Shown one piece after another: positions 9,888-19,796 of a stretch of 64,000 bases of DNA; within the stretch, counting starts at the first letter, position 1; each line of letters opens with the position of its first letter. Both the position numbers and the translations under genes were made by a program. The notes under the pieces are model-generated. The model was not told the DNA's origin. It saw only the letters and a list, made by a program, of their open reading frames with translations, and did no database searches. The stretch spans positions 1-64,000 of the forward strand of contig JADKIZ010000009.1 of NCBI GenBank assembly GCA_016722445.1, read 5' to 3'. This DNA is from Flavobacteriales bacterium. GTDB taxonomy: Bacteria > Bacteroidota > Bacteroidia > Flavobacteriales_D > Sanyastnellaceae.

Positions 9888-11345
9888 TTACAATTCCTTT
9901 CTTAAACGTGCCACTGGTATACCCAATTGTTCCCTGTATTTGGCAACAGTTCTCCTTGCGATGTTGTAACACTTTTCATTGAGAATATTCATGAGTTTCT
10001 CGTCTGTGAGGGGTTTCCTTTTGGCTTCGGCACCAATGGCATCGCGCAATATTTGTTTCACTTCACGGGAAGAAACCTCTTCACCTTCATCAGTGCTCAG
10101 GCTTTCACTGAAAAAATACTTCAGGAGATACGTAGTATATGGAGTCTGAATGTACTTGCTGTTGGCCACACGGCTGATGGTAGAAATATCCATATTCACC
10201 CGATCTGCGATGTCCTTCAGGATCATGGGCTTCAACTTGGTTTCGTCACCTGTCAGGAAAAACTCCTTTTGATAATCCACGATGGCCTGCATACAAAACA
10301 AGAGGGTATCATTGCGTTGTCTGATGGCATCGATGAACCACTTGGCTCCATCGATTTTTTGTTTGACGAACATCATGGCCTCTTTCTCTTTCTGATCTTT
10401 ACCTTTCGATTTGGCATAATGTTCCATCATGTCCTTGTATTCGCGACTGATGCGTAACTCAGGAGCATTTCGGCTATTCAACGTGAGTTTCAGTTCGTCG
10501 TTTTCGACAATTAGCAAAAAGTCCGGAACAATATGTTGAATGGTTCTGGAAGACTCCATCATACTATTTCCCGGTTTGGGATTGAGATGGAGAATAAAAT
10601 CAATGGCTGGTTTTAATTCTTCTTCAGTGATATCGAAACGTTTGGCAATTTTTTCGTAGTGTTTTTTGGTGAATTCATCAAAATACTTTTTGATGATTTG
10701 ATCTGCCATTACCGTTGTGGCATCTCTTTCTTCTGTTCTGCGAATTTGAATGAGCAAACATTCGCGAAGATCACGGGCACCAATACCCGGAGGATCAAGT
10801 TCCTGTATCACTTTAAGGATCTCTTCCAATTCTTCAGCAGAGGTGGAAATATTCATAGAAAAAGCGAGGTCATTCGCGATAGCCGATAATTCGCGTCTCA
10901 AATAACCGCTTTCATCTAAGTTACCGATAAGATATTCTGCGAGAATTTGTTCTTGTTCTTCCAATTCGGTCATGGACAGTTGAGCGTAGAGCAGGTCTTG
11001 AAACGTGCGGCCAGCGCCAATTGGCGTATCGCGATCCTCATCATCCGAGCTGTGATTATTCACTTTGAGCTTATAATCCGGCGTATCATCGTCGTCGAAA
11101 TACTCGCTTAAATCGACATCATCGTTTTCGTTCTCCGTTTCGGTTTCCTCATTCTGATCATTGTTATCCTGATCCTCATCTTTTTCCTGTTCATCCATGC
11201 CTTCTTCCAACGCAGGATTCACCTCCATTTCTTCTTTAATACGCTGGTCAAGTTCCATTGTCGGAATTTGCAGCATCTTCATCAATTGAATCTGCTGAGG
11301 TGACAGTTTTACCTGGAGCTTTTGTTGTAGGGATTGCTTTAACAT
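9888..11345 (-). CDS. rpoN: RNA polymerase sigma-54 factor RpoN
   Basis: RpoN directs core polymerase to -24/-12 promoters and requires an AAA+ activator. The 485 residues are in the normal range. Region I is glutamine-rich (LQQKLQVKLSPQQIQLMKMLQIP), followed by a very acidic region II (about residues 47-92), the core-binding region III and the RpoN box ARRTVAKYRE at residues 463-472, near the C-terminus. No activator gene is next to it. A -7 element TAGGTTTG lies just upstream. Confidence 0.96.
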   Translation of the reverse strand: MLKQSLQQKLQVKLSPQQIQLMKMLQIPTMELDQRIKEEMEVNPALEEGMDEQEKDEDQDNNDQNEETETENENDDVDLSEYFDDDDTPDYKLKVNNHSSDDEDRDTPIGAGRTFQDLLYAQLSMTELEEQEQILAEYLIGNLDESGYLRRELSAIANDLAFSMNISTSAEELEEILKVIQELDPPGIGARDLRECLLIQIRRTEERDATTVMADQIIKKYFDEFTKKHYEKIAKRFDITEEELKPAIDFILHLNPKPGNSMMESSRTIQHIVPDFLLIVENDELKLTLNSRNAPELRISREYKDMMEHYAKSKGKDQKEKEAMMFVKQKIDGAKWFIDAIRQRNDTLLFCMQAIVDYQKEFFLTGDETKLKPMILKDIADRVNMDISTISRVANSKYIQTPYTTYLLKYFFSESLSTDEGEEVSSREVKQILRDAIGAEAKRKPLTDEKLMNILNEKCYNIARRTVAKYREQLGIPVARLRKEL

Positions 11346-11352
11346 AACGCCT

Positions 11353-11360
11353 CAAACCTA
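11353..11360 (-). promoter_or_regulatory. Candidate -7 element upstream of rpoN
   Basis: Read on the minus strand this is TAGGTTTG, an exact match to TAnnTTTG, 8 bases before the rpoN ATG. The leader would be very short. No convincing -33 box was found, so this is positional evidence only. Confidence 0.35.
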
Positions 11361-11658
11361 CACCAAAACGAGCAAACCCTAAAGTGATCTTATTATGATT
11401 CTTCAACCCGTTGAGGCGTCAAAACCGGATAACCCCGTAATGACACCACCGATTGTATGATCCGGGTTAATCTTGACTTAAAATTCTCTTGTAAACCCTT
11501 GTATTGTTTAGTTTTGGTTCGTTCAATCGGTAAATGAGTTACACTTTCGAAAATCCAATTGAATGTGGATTAAACGACATTCAACCATTGCCTACAATGC
11601 ACCTTGTAACCTAACCAAACTCTCTAACAACCATTTTTGACAAAGTGAGAACCACGAC
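11361..11658. promoter_or_regulatory. Intergenic region with candidate promoter for the YitT-family gene
   Basis: This gap of about 300 bases separates the divergent rpoN and YitT-family genes. A CTTG at 11488-11491 and TAGTTTTG at 11509-11516 approximate the Bacteroidota -33/-7 pair with 17 bases between, which is slightly short of the usual 19-20. No RNA gene or strong repeat is visible in the rest. Confidence 0.3.
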
Positions 11659-12630
11659 ATGAGAAATTTTATACGCAGAATCATTTATAATCAGCTCGCG
11701 GGCAAGAATCACACGCCTGAGGATGAACATCACATCACTCCTTTCAGGTTTGCGAAAGCTTTCAGAGAATTCAAATTGAATATTCTGCTCCAAGTAAAAA
11801 GCGCGATCATGATCATACTTGGAATCAGTTCGGCGGCATTCGGCTTAGAGAGTTTTCTCATACCCAATGACTTCATCGATGGAGGCGCTACCGGTATTGC
11901 CATGTTGATTACTGAGGCCACATCCATACCGTTTCCAGTTTGGCTTACATTGATCAACACTCCTTTTATCTATTTGGCCTATCGCATCGTTGGTCCCATG
12001 TTCGCGTTCAAAACAGCCACTGCCATTTTAACGCTGGCGATTGTTCTTGCAACCGTTCCTTTTGGTGAAGTGACACACGATAAATTACTTGTCGCAGTGT
12101 TCGGAGGATTTTTTCTCGGTGCAGGAATTGGACTTGCCGTTCGGGGTGGTTCAGTATTAGATGGCACTGAAGTACTCGCTTTATTTTTAAGCAGGAGAAT
12201 GGGCGCTACACTTGGCGACATCATCATGATGGTGAATATTCTTGTTTTTTCCATTGCAGCCCTCATGCTTTCAGTGGAATCAGCATTGTATAGTATGATC
12301 ACTTATCTCGCTGCTTACAAAACCGTTGACTTCGTGATTGAAGGTATCGAAGAGTATATTGGGGTGACCATCATTTCGCCGCATTTCGAAGATATGCGAC
12401 AGATGATCATCGATAAGTTAGGACGTGGAGTGACAGTTTATGTTGGAAAAAGAGGATTCGGAAAACAAGGAGAAACGATTGACGTGGAGATCATTTATTC
12501 GGTGATCACCCGACTTGAGATCAGCCGTTTAAAAGCAGAAATAGAAAAAATTGATCCCAACGCCTTTGTGGTTATGTCATCCGTGAAAGAGACCAAAGGA
12601 GGTATGATCAAGAAAAGACCACTTCACTAA
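11659..12630 (+). CDS. YitT family membrane protein (DUF161-DUF2179)
   Basis: The 323-residue protein has a basic N-terminal tail and about five or six transmembrane segments from residue 50 on, with the family signature LIPNDFIDGGATGIAML and AVRGGSVLDGTEVLAL. A cytosolic DUF2179 domain follows (VTIISPHFEDMRQMI ... RGVTVYVGKRGF). Members are widespread; transport of small anions or amino acids has been suggested but not settled. Its TAA overlaps the next ATG by one base. Confidence 0.88.
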   Translation: MRNFIRRIIYNQLAGKNHTPEDEHHITPFRFAKAFREFKLNILLQVKSAIMIILGISSAAFGLESFLIPNDFIDGGATGIAMLITEATSIPFPVWLTLINTPFIYLAYRIVGPMFAFKTATAILTLAIVLATVPFGEVTHDKLLVAVFGGFFLGAGIGLAVRGGSVLDGTEVLALFLSRRMGATLGDIIMMVNILVFSIAALMLSVESALYSMITYLAAYKTVDFVIEGIEEYIGVTIISPHFEDMRQMIIDKLGRGVTVYVGKRGFGKQGETIDVEIIYSVITRLEISRLKAEIEKIDPNAFVVMSSVKETKGGMIKKRPLH

Positions 12631-13382
12631 TGTCTGAAACTACATTCAAAGATTTGTTTTCGGAGAACACCGAAAACTACAAGGCATTTCGGCCGCAATA
12701 CCCTGAGGAGCTATTCAAATGGTTGGGTGAAAACTGCAGCAACACAGAATTAGCATGGGATTGTGGAACTGGTAACGGTCAGGCTGCCGGGCAGTTGGCC
12801 AAATATTTCAAAACAGTCATAGCCACAGATCCAAGTAGCGAACAATTGAAACAGGCCACGATCCGACCGAATATTTCATACAGATGTGAAACAGCAGAGC
12901 ATTCATCTCTTGAAGATAGCAGCGCAGACCTTGTGTGTGTCGCACAGGCATTGCATTGGTTCAATTTTGAAAATTTCTATGAAGAAGTACGAAGGGTGGT
13001 AAAGCCCGGAGGCATGATTTGCGCCATTGCCTACGGTTTGCCCGAGACCAACCCAGAAATTCTTGAACACATTCGACATCTTCACAACATCATATTGCGG
13101 GATTACTGGGAGCAAGAGCGCCAACTTGTCGCGGATTTATATCTCGATATCCCATTTCCTTTTGAAAAAATTGATATGCCGGCGTTTCAGGTCATCAAAA
13201 AAATGACCAAGGCAGAATTAGGAGGTTACCTGAATACATGGAGTGGTTTGAAAAAGATGCTCCGGATCACAGGTCAGAATCCTATGCCCGACTTTATGCG
13301 TGGGTTGGACGAGCGGTGGCCAGCAGATAGCGACACTGTCACATTTACCTGGAATCTCGCCCTCCTCGCAGGTAAAGTATAA
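12630..13382 (+). CDS. Class I SAM-dependent methyltransferase
   Basis: This 250-residue Methyltransf_11-type protein has motif I WDCGTGNGQAAGQLA at about residues 35-49. The acidic ATDPSSEQL binds the ribose, SADLVCVAQALHWFNF is motif IV, and VKPGGMI is the post-motif. The pattern ALHWF is shared with TMT1-like trans-aconitate methyltransferases and their relatives. The substrate is not identifiable. It is translationally coupled to the YitT-family gene. Confidence 0.85.
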   Translation: MSETTFKDLFSENTENYKAFRPQYPEELFKWLGENCSNTELAWDCGTGNGQAAGQLAKYFKTVIATDPSSEQLKQATIRPNISYRCETAEHSSLEDSSADLVCVAQALHWFNFENFYEEVRRVVKPGGMICAIAYGLPETNPEILEHIRHLHNIILRDYWEQERQLVADLYLDIPFPFEKIDMPAFQVIKKMTKAELGGYLNTWSGLKKMLRITGQNPMPDFMRGLDERWPADSDTVTFTWNLALLAGKV

Positions 13383-13403
13383 TCCTCCTGAGCGTGGGAG
13401 CTC

Positions 13404-13449
13404 ATTCGTCATTCATAATTCCTGATTCAAAATTCATATTTCATCATTC
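13404..13449. repeat. AT-rich ATTCATAATTC-type intergenic repeat
   Basis: Degenerate copies of ATTCAT/ATTCG units occupy most of the gap before the MMPL gene. They are the reverse complement in flavour of the TTATGAA heptamers found beside asnS. The function is unknown. Confidence 0.4.
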
Positions 13450-13483
13450 TTATCGCTCTCTTTCCTTTCTTTGCGACAATATT

Positions 13484-15949
13484 ATGTGGGCGAAAATTGG
13501 TGCATTCATACTCCGTCAGCGGATTCCACTTGGGATATTCATGCTGGTAGTTGCAGGTTTTATGGCCTGGGAGTCGCAATATGTCAGGATGAGTTACAAG
13601 TTCGGGGGAATCCTTCCCGAGGACGACAGCACTTATGTTGAGTATCAGAAGTTCATCCAACAATTCAGTGAAGATGGCAACGTATTGGCGATTGGTTATC
13701 GTGATGAAAAAATTTGGGAGCTCGATCATTTTATCCGTTGGAGAAAATTGGTGAGTGATTTAAAATCACTTACTGTAGATGTAGATGGTTCGCAGCAGCA
13801 CATGGTAGACAGTGTATTCTCTACTGGCAACTGTTACAATTTGGTGAAGGATACGGTTGAACAAAAATTTCAATTCAAGCAAATCATCGATCATGATCCT
13901 GTAGACCAGCAGCAACTGGATAGTATTCGCGACAAGCTTTACAGTTTACCATTCTACGAAGGACTATTGTTTCAGGACAGCACCAATGCCGGATTGATGA
14001 TGGTATTTGTGAATGCGGATTTATTCAATTCTGAAAACCGCGGAGATGCCGTCGAACGGATGATTGCACTAACGGATCAATTCACAGCAGATACCGGTAT
14101 CAAAACTTATGTTTCAGGGATGCCATTTATACGATCTGTCATGTCTGTGAAAGTGAAGAAGGAATTGAAATTTTTCACTTTGCTCAGCGGGCTGATTTGT
14201 ATGGTTCTGTTGTTTACGTTTTTCCGAAGTATGAAGGTAACACTTGTGGTGATGAGTGTTGTCGTGATTTCGGTGGTGATAGCCATGGGAACCATTGCGT
14301 TGTTCGACTATCCGATCACCATGCTCATGGGACTCATTCCTCCACTGATGATCGTAACCACGGTTCCCAATTGTATTTATCTCGTTACGAAATACCACCA
14401 GGAATACAAACGATATGGCAATAAAACGCGTGCCCTTACTCGGGTAGTGCAGAAAGCCGGTGCAGCAGCATTTATGATCAATGCGACCACTGCGGTGGGT
14501 TTTGCAACTTTCATTTTTACATCGAGTAATTTGCTAAAGCATTTTGGTGTGATTACGAGTTTGAATTGCATGCTCGCCTTTTTTCTCTCATTGCTCATTT
14601 TCCCAATTGTCTACAGTTTCCTACCACCACCTACAGACAGACACCTTGGTCACCTCAATTCTCCCTGGCTTGAAAAAGTACTCGATGGATTGGTCAGACT
14701 CGTGATGTATAAAAGAAGAGTGGTGTATGCTGTCACCATTCTATTGTCAATCGCTGGCTTTTTCGGAATTTCATTGATGCATACTACGGGAAACATTGTG
14801 GATGATATTCCGGATTCAGACCGCGTGATTACCGACCTGAAATGGTTTGAAACAAATTTCAATGGAGTTATGCCATTTGAAATCTTGGTAGATGGCCAGA
14901 AGAAGGGACAAATAACCAAGGAAAAAAATCTTCAGAAGATTGAAGAATTGCAGACCTTGTTATCTACGTATCAGTTGAAAGTTGGCGACACGCTCATCAA
15001 ACCATTTTCAAAGTCACTTTCCATCGTGGATGCCGGCAAATACATCAAGCAAGCTTTCTACGATGGTGATCCGGAGTTTTATACTTTAATGGCCAGAGAT
15101 GAACAAAGTTTCATTGCGCCATATTTGAAGAAAGATTCCTACCAATCGAATGGTGTTGAGAAAACATTTTTGGACAGCACCAAATCAATGACCCGCATTA
15201 CGACCCAGGTGGCAGACATCGGCACCATGGAAATGGATCGTATGATGAGTGAAATCAAACCGCAGATCGACAGCATTTTTGATCCAGCGAAATACAAAGT
15301 AACCCTTACCGGTACTTCGGTTGTATTCCTCGAGGGCACCAATTATTTGGTAGGCGATTTATTCAGTTCTCTATTATTTGGTGTCATCATCATTTCCATC
15401 ATGATGGCATTTATGTTTTGGAGTGCGAGAATGGTATTCATATCATTTATTCCGAACATCATTCCTCAAATCATGACAGCCGGACTGATGGGCTATATGA
15501 ACATTCCTCTGAAACCATCGACCATTCTTGTTTTCAGTATTGCGCTGGGTATTACGGTAGACAATACGATACACTACCTCGCGAAGTATCGTCAGGAGTT
15601 AAAATTCCACGATTGGAAAATACGCGATTCGGCATTGCTGGCGATTCGTGAAACCGGCGCGAGTATGGTTTACACATCATTGGTGTTATTATTTGGATTC
15701 GGATGTTTTGCAGCATCGGAATTTGAAGGAACACGCGCATTGGGTATACTCACTGCCGTGACCCTATTGGTGGCGATGTTGACCAATCTTTTGGTATTAC
15801 CAGCATTGCTCCTTTCTTTCCAACGCAGTGTCACCACAAAATCATTTAAGGAACCTTTCTTCCAGATGACAGATGAAGAGGACGATCTTCACTATAGTGA
15901 TTGGGAAATCAAGAAGATTGAAATCAGTGAAGAAAAAGAAACACCATGA
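13484..15949 (+). CDS. MMPL/RND-superfamily efflux or lipid transporter
   Basis: I take the ATG at 13484 (MWAKIGAFILRQRIP), because upstream codons read through AT-rich repeat DNA. The 821 residues show the duplicated RND plan: a first helix, a periplasmic domain to about residue 225, five to six helices, then a second helix-periplasmic-helix set. PLMIVTTVPNCIYLVTKYHQE and ALGITVDNTIHYLAKYRQE are the paired GxxxD-like/TM4-type motifs. Members export lipids, hopanoids or drugs. It precedes rmlA by 36 bases, but a functional link is not shown. Confidence 0.88.
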   Translation: MWAKIGAFILRQRIPLGIFMLVVAGFMAWESQYVRMSYKFGGILPEDDSTYVEYQKFIQQFSEDGNVLAIGYRDEKIWELDHFIRWRKLVSDLKSLTVDVDGSQQHMVDSVFSTGNCYNLVKDTVEQKFQFKQIIDHDPVDQQQLDSIRDKLYSLPFYEGLLFQDSTNAGLMMVFVNADLFNSENRGDAVERMIALTDQFTADTGIKTYVSGMPFIRSVMSVKVKKELKFFTLLSGLICMVLLFTFFRSMKVTLVVMSVVVISVVIAMGTIALFDYPITMLMGLIPPLMIVTTVPNCIYLVTKYHQEYKRYGNKTRALTRVVQKAGAAAFMINATTAVGFATFIFTSSNLLKHFGVITSLNCMLAFFLSLLIFPIVYSFLPPPTDRHLGHLNSPWLEKVLDGLVRLVMYKRRVVYAVTILLSIAGFFGISLMHTTGNIVDDIPDSDRVITDLKWFETNFNGVMPFEILVDGQKKGQITKEKNLQKIEELQTLLSTYQLKVGDTLIKPFSKSLSIVDAGKYIKQAFYDGDPEFYTLMARDEQSFIAPYLKKDSYQSNGVEKTFLDSTKSMTRITTQVADIGTMEMDRMMSEIKPQIDSIFDPAKYKVTLTGTSVVFLEGTNYLVGDLFSSLLFGVIIISIMMAFMFWSARMVFISFIPNIIPQIMTAGLMGYMNIPLKPSTILVFSIALGITVDNTIHYLAKYRQELKFHDWKIRDSALLAIRETGASMVYTSLVLLFGFGCFAASEFEGTRALGILTAVTLLVAMLTNLLVLPALLLSFQRSVTTKSFKEPFFQMTDEEDDLHYSDWEIKKIEISEEKETP

Positions 15950-15985
15950 TCTTTTTGCCTATATGACTGTTTAACATCTTACAAT

Positions 15986-16861
15986 ATGAAAGGAATTATT
16001 CTAGCAGGAGGCAGTGGAACGAGATTGTATCCACTCACTTTGGCAGTCAGCAAACAGTTGATGCCCGTCTTCGACAAACCGATGATTTATTATCCATTGT
16101 CGACGTTGTTGCTGTCTGGCATACGTGAAATACTGATCATTTCGACACCTCATGATATGCCCGGCTTTAAGAAATTGCTTGGTGATGGCTCTCAACTTGG
16201 TTGTCGATTCGAATATAAAATTCAGGAAGTTCCGAATGGACTTGCACAAGCATTTGTATTGGGAGCCGAGTTCATTGGAAATGACAAGGCGGCGCTGGTC
16301 TTGGGTGACAATATTTTTTACGGAAAAGGCTTCGGAAAAATTTTGCGTGACAATACCGATATCGATGGAGGACTTGTCTATGCCTATCACGTGAGTGATC
16401 CTGAGCGATATGGTGTAGTAGAATTTGATGCAAAGGGCAACGCCATTTCAATCGAAGAAAAACCAAAAACTCCGAAGAGCAATTATGCCGTTCCGGGTTT
16501 GTATTTCTACGATAACAATGTGGTTGAAATTGCTAAAAACCTCAAGCCCAGTGCACGCGGTGAATACGAAATAACAGACGTCAACAAAGTTTACCTTGAA
16601 ATGGGTAAGCTCAAAGTGCAGCGCATGGATCGCGGAACAGCATGGCTCGATACCGGAACATTCGCTTCACTCATGCAAGCCGGACAATATGTCCAAGTAA
16701 TCGAAGAACGCCAAGGACTCAAGATCGGGTGCATAGAAGAGATCGCTTGGCGGATGGGTTTTGTGGATGACGCCCAACTTGAAATTCTTGCCAAACCACT
16801 TATCAATAGTGGCTATGGCAAATACATACTCGAACAACTCAAAGCCGGGAAAAACGCCTGA
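15986..16861 (+). CDS. rfbA: Glucose-1-phosphate thymidylyltransferase RmlA/RfbA
   Basis: RmlA makes dTDP-glucose from dTTP and glucose-1-phosphate, the first step to dTDP-rhamnose and other deoxysugars. The 291 residues match the family length. KGIILAGGSGTRLYPLT (residues 2-18) is the nucleotide-binding loop, with VSKQLMPVFDKPMIYYP, LVLGDNIFYG and VPGLYFYDN also diagnostic. rmlB, rmlC and rmlD are not in the window. The stop overlaps the next ATG by one base. Confidence 0.96.
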   Translation: MKGIILAGGSGTRLYPLTLAVSKQLMPVFDKPMIYYPLSTLLLSGIREILIISTPHDMPGFKKLLGDGSQLGCRFEYKIQEVPNGLAQAFVLGAEFIGNDKAALVLGDNIFYGKGFGKILRDNTDIDGGLVYAYHVSDPERYGVVEFDAKGNAISIEEKPKTPKSNYAVPGLYFYDNNVVEIAKNLKPSARGEYEITDVNKVYLEMGKLKVQRMDRGTAWLDTGTFASLMQAGQYVQVIEERQGLKIGCIEEIAWRMGFVDDAQLEILAKPLINSGYGKYILEQLKAGKNA

Positions 16862-17841
16862 TGACAGTCAAAACCATCGACGAGCTACAGCAACTCATCA
16901 CCAAAAAGATCAACGGTTTCTGTGACAAAAACGGTGAAGGAAGAATATTCCAACCCGTGAATTACATCATGCAACTCGGAGGAAAAAGAATTCGCCCTGC
17001 ATTGTCACTGATGTCTGCGAACCTCTTCACCGATGAGTTGGACGACGCGATCTATCCAGCAATTGCATTTGAGGTCTTTCACAACTTCACATTGATGCAT
17101 GATGATATCATGGACAATGCACCGCTTCGTCGCGGGAAGCCAACTGTTCATGAAAAATGGGACACCAACACGGCGATACTGAGTGGTGATGCGATGATGA
17201 TTCAGGCGTATCAGTTGTTGATCAAAACTGAGCCATCCAAAGTAATCCCACTTATGAGGCTGTTCAATCAGACCGCTCTTGAAGTTTGTATTGGACAACA
17301 AATGGACATGGACTTCGAACAGAAGAAACAGGTGACTGTTCAGGAGTATGAGGAAATGATCCGGTTAAAAACATCCGTATTACTGGCCTCCGCTATGCAA
17401 AGCGGAGCATTGATAGCAGGTGCAGATGATGTTGCCCAAAAGAATATTTACGACTTCGGGATACATCTCGGACTTGCATTTCAATTATTAGATGATTACC
17501 TCGATACATTCGGAGAAGAAGATCAAACCGGAAAACGCCGAGGTGGCGATATTCTTTCAGACAAAAAAACATTGCTGATGATTCGGGCATATGAAAAAGC
17601 TGGTCCGGAAGAGATGAAAGTGTTGAATACCTATATCGGCAATTCTTCTATTCAGGAAGAAGAAAAAATCAACTCCGTGTTGAGTGTATATGAGAAATTG
17701 AAAGTTGCAGATGACCTCAAAGAAAAAGTGCTGCATCATCATGATACAGCACTTCAATGTCTTCATCAAATAAATGTCGATGATTTCAGAAAAACAGAAT
17801 TGAAATCAATCTCCAATATGTTGTTGGGCAGAAAAGGTTGA
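16861..17841 (+). CDS. Polyprenyl synthetase (trans-isoprenyl diphosphate synthase)
   Basis: This enzyme condenses IPP with allylic diphosphates to make the lipid chain for quinones or carriers. LGGKRIRPAL is the basic IPP-binding site. The first aspartate-rich motif is DDIMD at residues 81-85, and the second, LLDDYLD, lies near residue 208. GDAMMIQAYQLL is also standard. Product length cannot be read with certainty; farnesyl, geranylgeranyl or longer products are all possible. Confidence 0.93.
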   Translation: MTVKTIDELQQLITKKINGFCDKNGEGRIFQPVNYIMQLGGKRIRPALSLMSANLFTDELDDAIYPAIAFEVFHNFTLMHDDIMDNAPLRRGKPTVHEKWDTNTAILSGDAMMIQAYQLLIKTEPSKVIPLMRLFNQTALEVCIGQQMDMDFEQKKQVTVQEYEEMIRLKTSVLLASAMQSGALIAGADDVAQKNIYDFGIHLGLAFQLLDDYLDTFGEEDQTGKRRGGDILSDKKTLLMIRAYEKAGPEEMKVLNTYIGNSSIQEEEKINSVLSVYEKLKVADDLKEKVLHHHDTALQCLHQINVDDFRKTELKSISNMLLGRKG

Positions 17842-17848
17842 AAGCAAT

Positions 17849-19696
17849 TTATTTGCTTCCAATTTTGTGCACATTACCTTCATAGCTCTTACCGTCACTG
17901 CGCTTCAGTATGTAGTAGTATACTCCATCTGCGAGATCAGCACCATTCCAGTTGTTTTTATAATCTCCGTCATCAAGTACTTTCTTTCCCCAACGGTCAA
18001 AAACCATCACCTGGCTTTTTGGGAAACCTTCCAAACCGAAAATGTGGAAATTATCGTTTACACCATCGCCATTCGGTGTGAAAATGTTCGGAATTTTCGT
18101 ATCGCAACGAGAAACAGTAACGACACTGTATCCATTGGAACCACACTGATCTTCTACATAAATTTCATAAACTCCGTAGAATAATCCATTCAGTTGATAA
18201 TCTCCGGTGAGTGAAAGTGAATCTTCAGGAAAAGAGACGTTGTAAGGAGCAGCACCACCAGAAGCCACGGTATTGGAAGCGATTCCAAAACAGATATCGA
18301 TGAATGGATCAACTACAAAAGGTGTAGGTTCGATAACAGTGAATGTTGTATCGAACACAGTTCCGCAGTAGTCTGTAACTGTAAGTGAGTATTCACCTGC
18401 ATCACCTTCCACATAGTTTTCTGTCATCGCATTACCACCACTTGACCAAGCATAGCTGAACGGACCAAAACCATTCGAAACTTCAGCAATTCCGTTGGCA
18501 GATTGATCACAGATGTAAACATCATCCACAACCACAAAAGGTTGCTGATAATCCAAAACATCAAGTGCAATATTCGCAGTATCCAATTCGCCATCCAGAT
18601 TCGTATAAATCATCATGATGGTGATACTCTCGGTACCTTCAATCAGTGGATCTTCATAAACTTCAATTGGAATAACAGTAACACCTGTTGCATCGAAAGT
18701 AACTGTAGAAGGAATTGCAGAATAGTCCAGGCCAGGTATAGCAATACCACCAGTAATAACACTCACTGTAGCATCCTGTGAACAAGCTGGTGCATGAAGT
18801 TCGAGGAAACCATCGATGCATCCTTCCAAAACAGAAGAACCAGAAAAATTAGCTGGAGGGTTCACGGGGCCTGCTTCGATAAAAGTTCCCGATACATTGA
18901 AGCTACCTGCTTGAAGGGCTACAATCGATTTCAAAAAATCATCCGAACCATCGGCAATTGCCAATCGCATGTGATAAATCTCGCCACACTGCAAATCAGA
19001 TGTCGCAGCAATCATGGTGGTATATCCATTCAACTGATTGCCATCTGCGCCGCCGGGATTATCAATGTAGTAATCTGAATTCAAAACGTTGTTTACAGAA
19101 CTGATCGTAATAGGCAATTGTGGAACAGAATTCGGCACAATAGCAATATTGGCAGAACCGTCAGGAAAACCAGCTGGTGCCCAATAATCACCAGTAATAC
19201 CAGGACCTGCAATAAAGAATGCGAATACATCATTGAAAGAAGAATTCACATATGTTAAATATTCATCTGATCCAAAGACATAGTTAAAACTGAGGTTTGG
19301 ACCCGTAGCCACGAAATCAAATTCAAGAATGGCCACATCATTCACAGCTGAAACAACAAATGTTTGGTTGATGAGTGGGGGAACAGAGTTCGCCACGTCC
19401 AAAAGGTCAGGTTCACCACTCACTGGCCCAGTGATAGGGGTTGTACCAACCCCTGGAACGATATCCATTGCACCATCGCAACTGAGGATGATACCTTCAG
19501 GAATTTCAAAAGAACCTGCTGCATTTTGGTAGGAGCCAAGCTGTTCAGGACCGCCGGTGAAAGTAATATTGCTGTAAACGACGTTAGGTCCACACAGCAG
19601 AGCAACCGCCTCATCTGGGGTGATCACTGTCGCTGTAATCTGTGAAAACATGGACACAGATGCGAATACAAAGGCTGATAGTAATATGCTTCTCAT
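17849..19696 (-). CDS. Choice-of-anchor-L surface protein with T9SS type B sorting domain
   Basis: The ATG at 19696 gives a signal peptide ending SMFSQ. An N-terminal choice-of-anchor-L domain follows (LLCGPNVVYSNITFTG, LEFDFVATGPNLSFNYVFGSDEY, GYTTMIAATSDLQCGEIYHM). Next come a Calx-beta-like domain (GLDYSAIPSTVTFDA), one or two SprB-type repeats, and the C-terminal gliding-motility/type B domain (IPNIFTPNGDGVNDNF, VMVFDRWGKKV, DGVYYYILK). The protein should be exported by the T9SS and held at the cell surface. It is shorter than its neighbour at 19797-23126 and has the same plan. Confidence 0.88.
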   Translation of the reverse strand: MRSILLSAFVFASVSMFSQITATVITPDEAVALLCGPNVVYSNITFTGGPEQLGSYQNAAGSFEIPEGIILSCDGAMDIVPGVGTTPITGPVSGEPDLLDVANSVPPLINQTFVVSAVNDVAILEFDFVATGPNLSFNYVFGSDEYLTYVNSSFNDVFAFFIAGPGITGDYWAPAGFPDGSANIAIVPNSVPQLPITISSVNNVLNSDYYIDNPGGADGNQLNGYTTMIAATSDLQCGEIYHMRLAIADGSDDFLKSIVALQAGSFNVSGTFIEAGPVNPPANFSGSSVLEGCIDGFLELHAPACSQDATVSVITGGIAIPGLDYSAIPSTVTFDATGVTVIPIEVYEDPLIEGTESITIMMIYTNLDGELDTANIALDVLDYQQPFVVVDDVYICDQSANGIAEVSNGFGPFSYAWSSGGNAMTENYVEGDAGEYSLTVTDYCGTVFDTTFTVIEPTPFVVDPFIDICFGIASNTVASGGAAPYNVSFPEDSLSLTGDYQLNGLFYGVYEIYVEDQCGSNGYSVVTVSRCDTKIPNIFTPNGDGVNDNFHIFGLEGFPKSQVMVFDRWGKKVLDDGDYKNNWNGADLADGVYYYILKRSDGKSYEGNVHKIGSK

Positions 19697-19796
19697 ATGA
19701 ATAATGAATACTGTTATACCTATGGCGATTTTTTCGCTAAAATAGTTGCCCGAGGTCAAAACTCATGACTGAAAACGCCTTTTAGCCCAAAATACC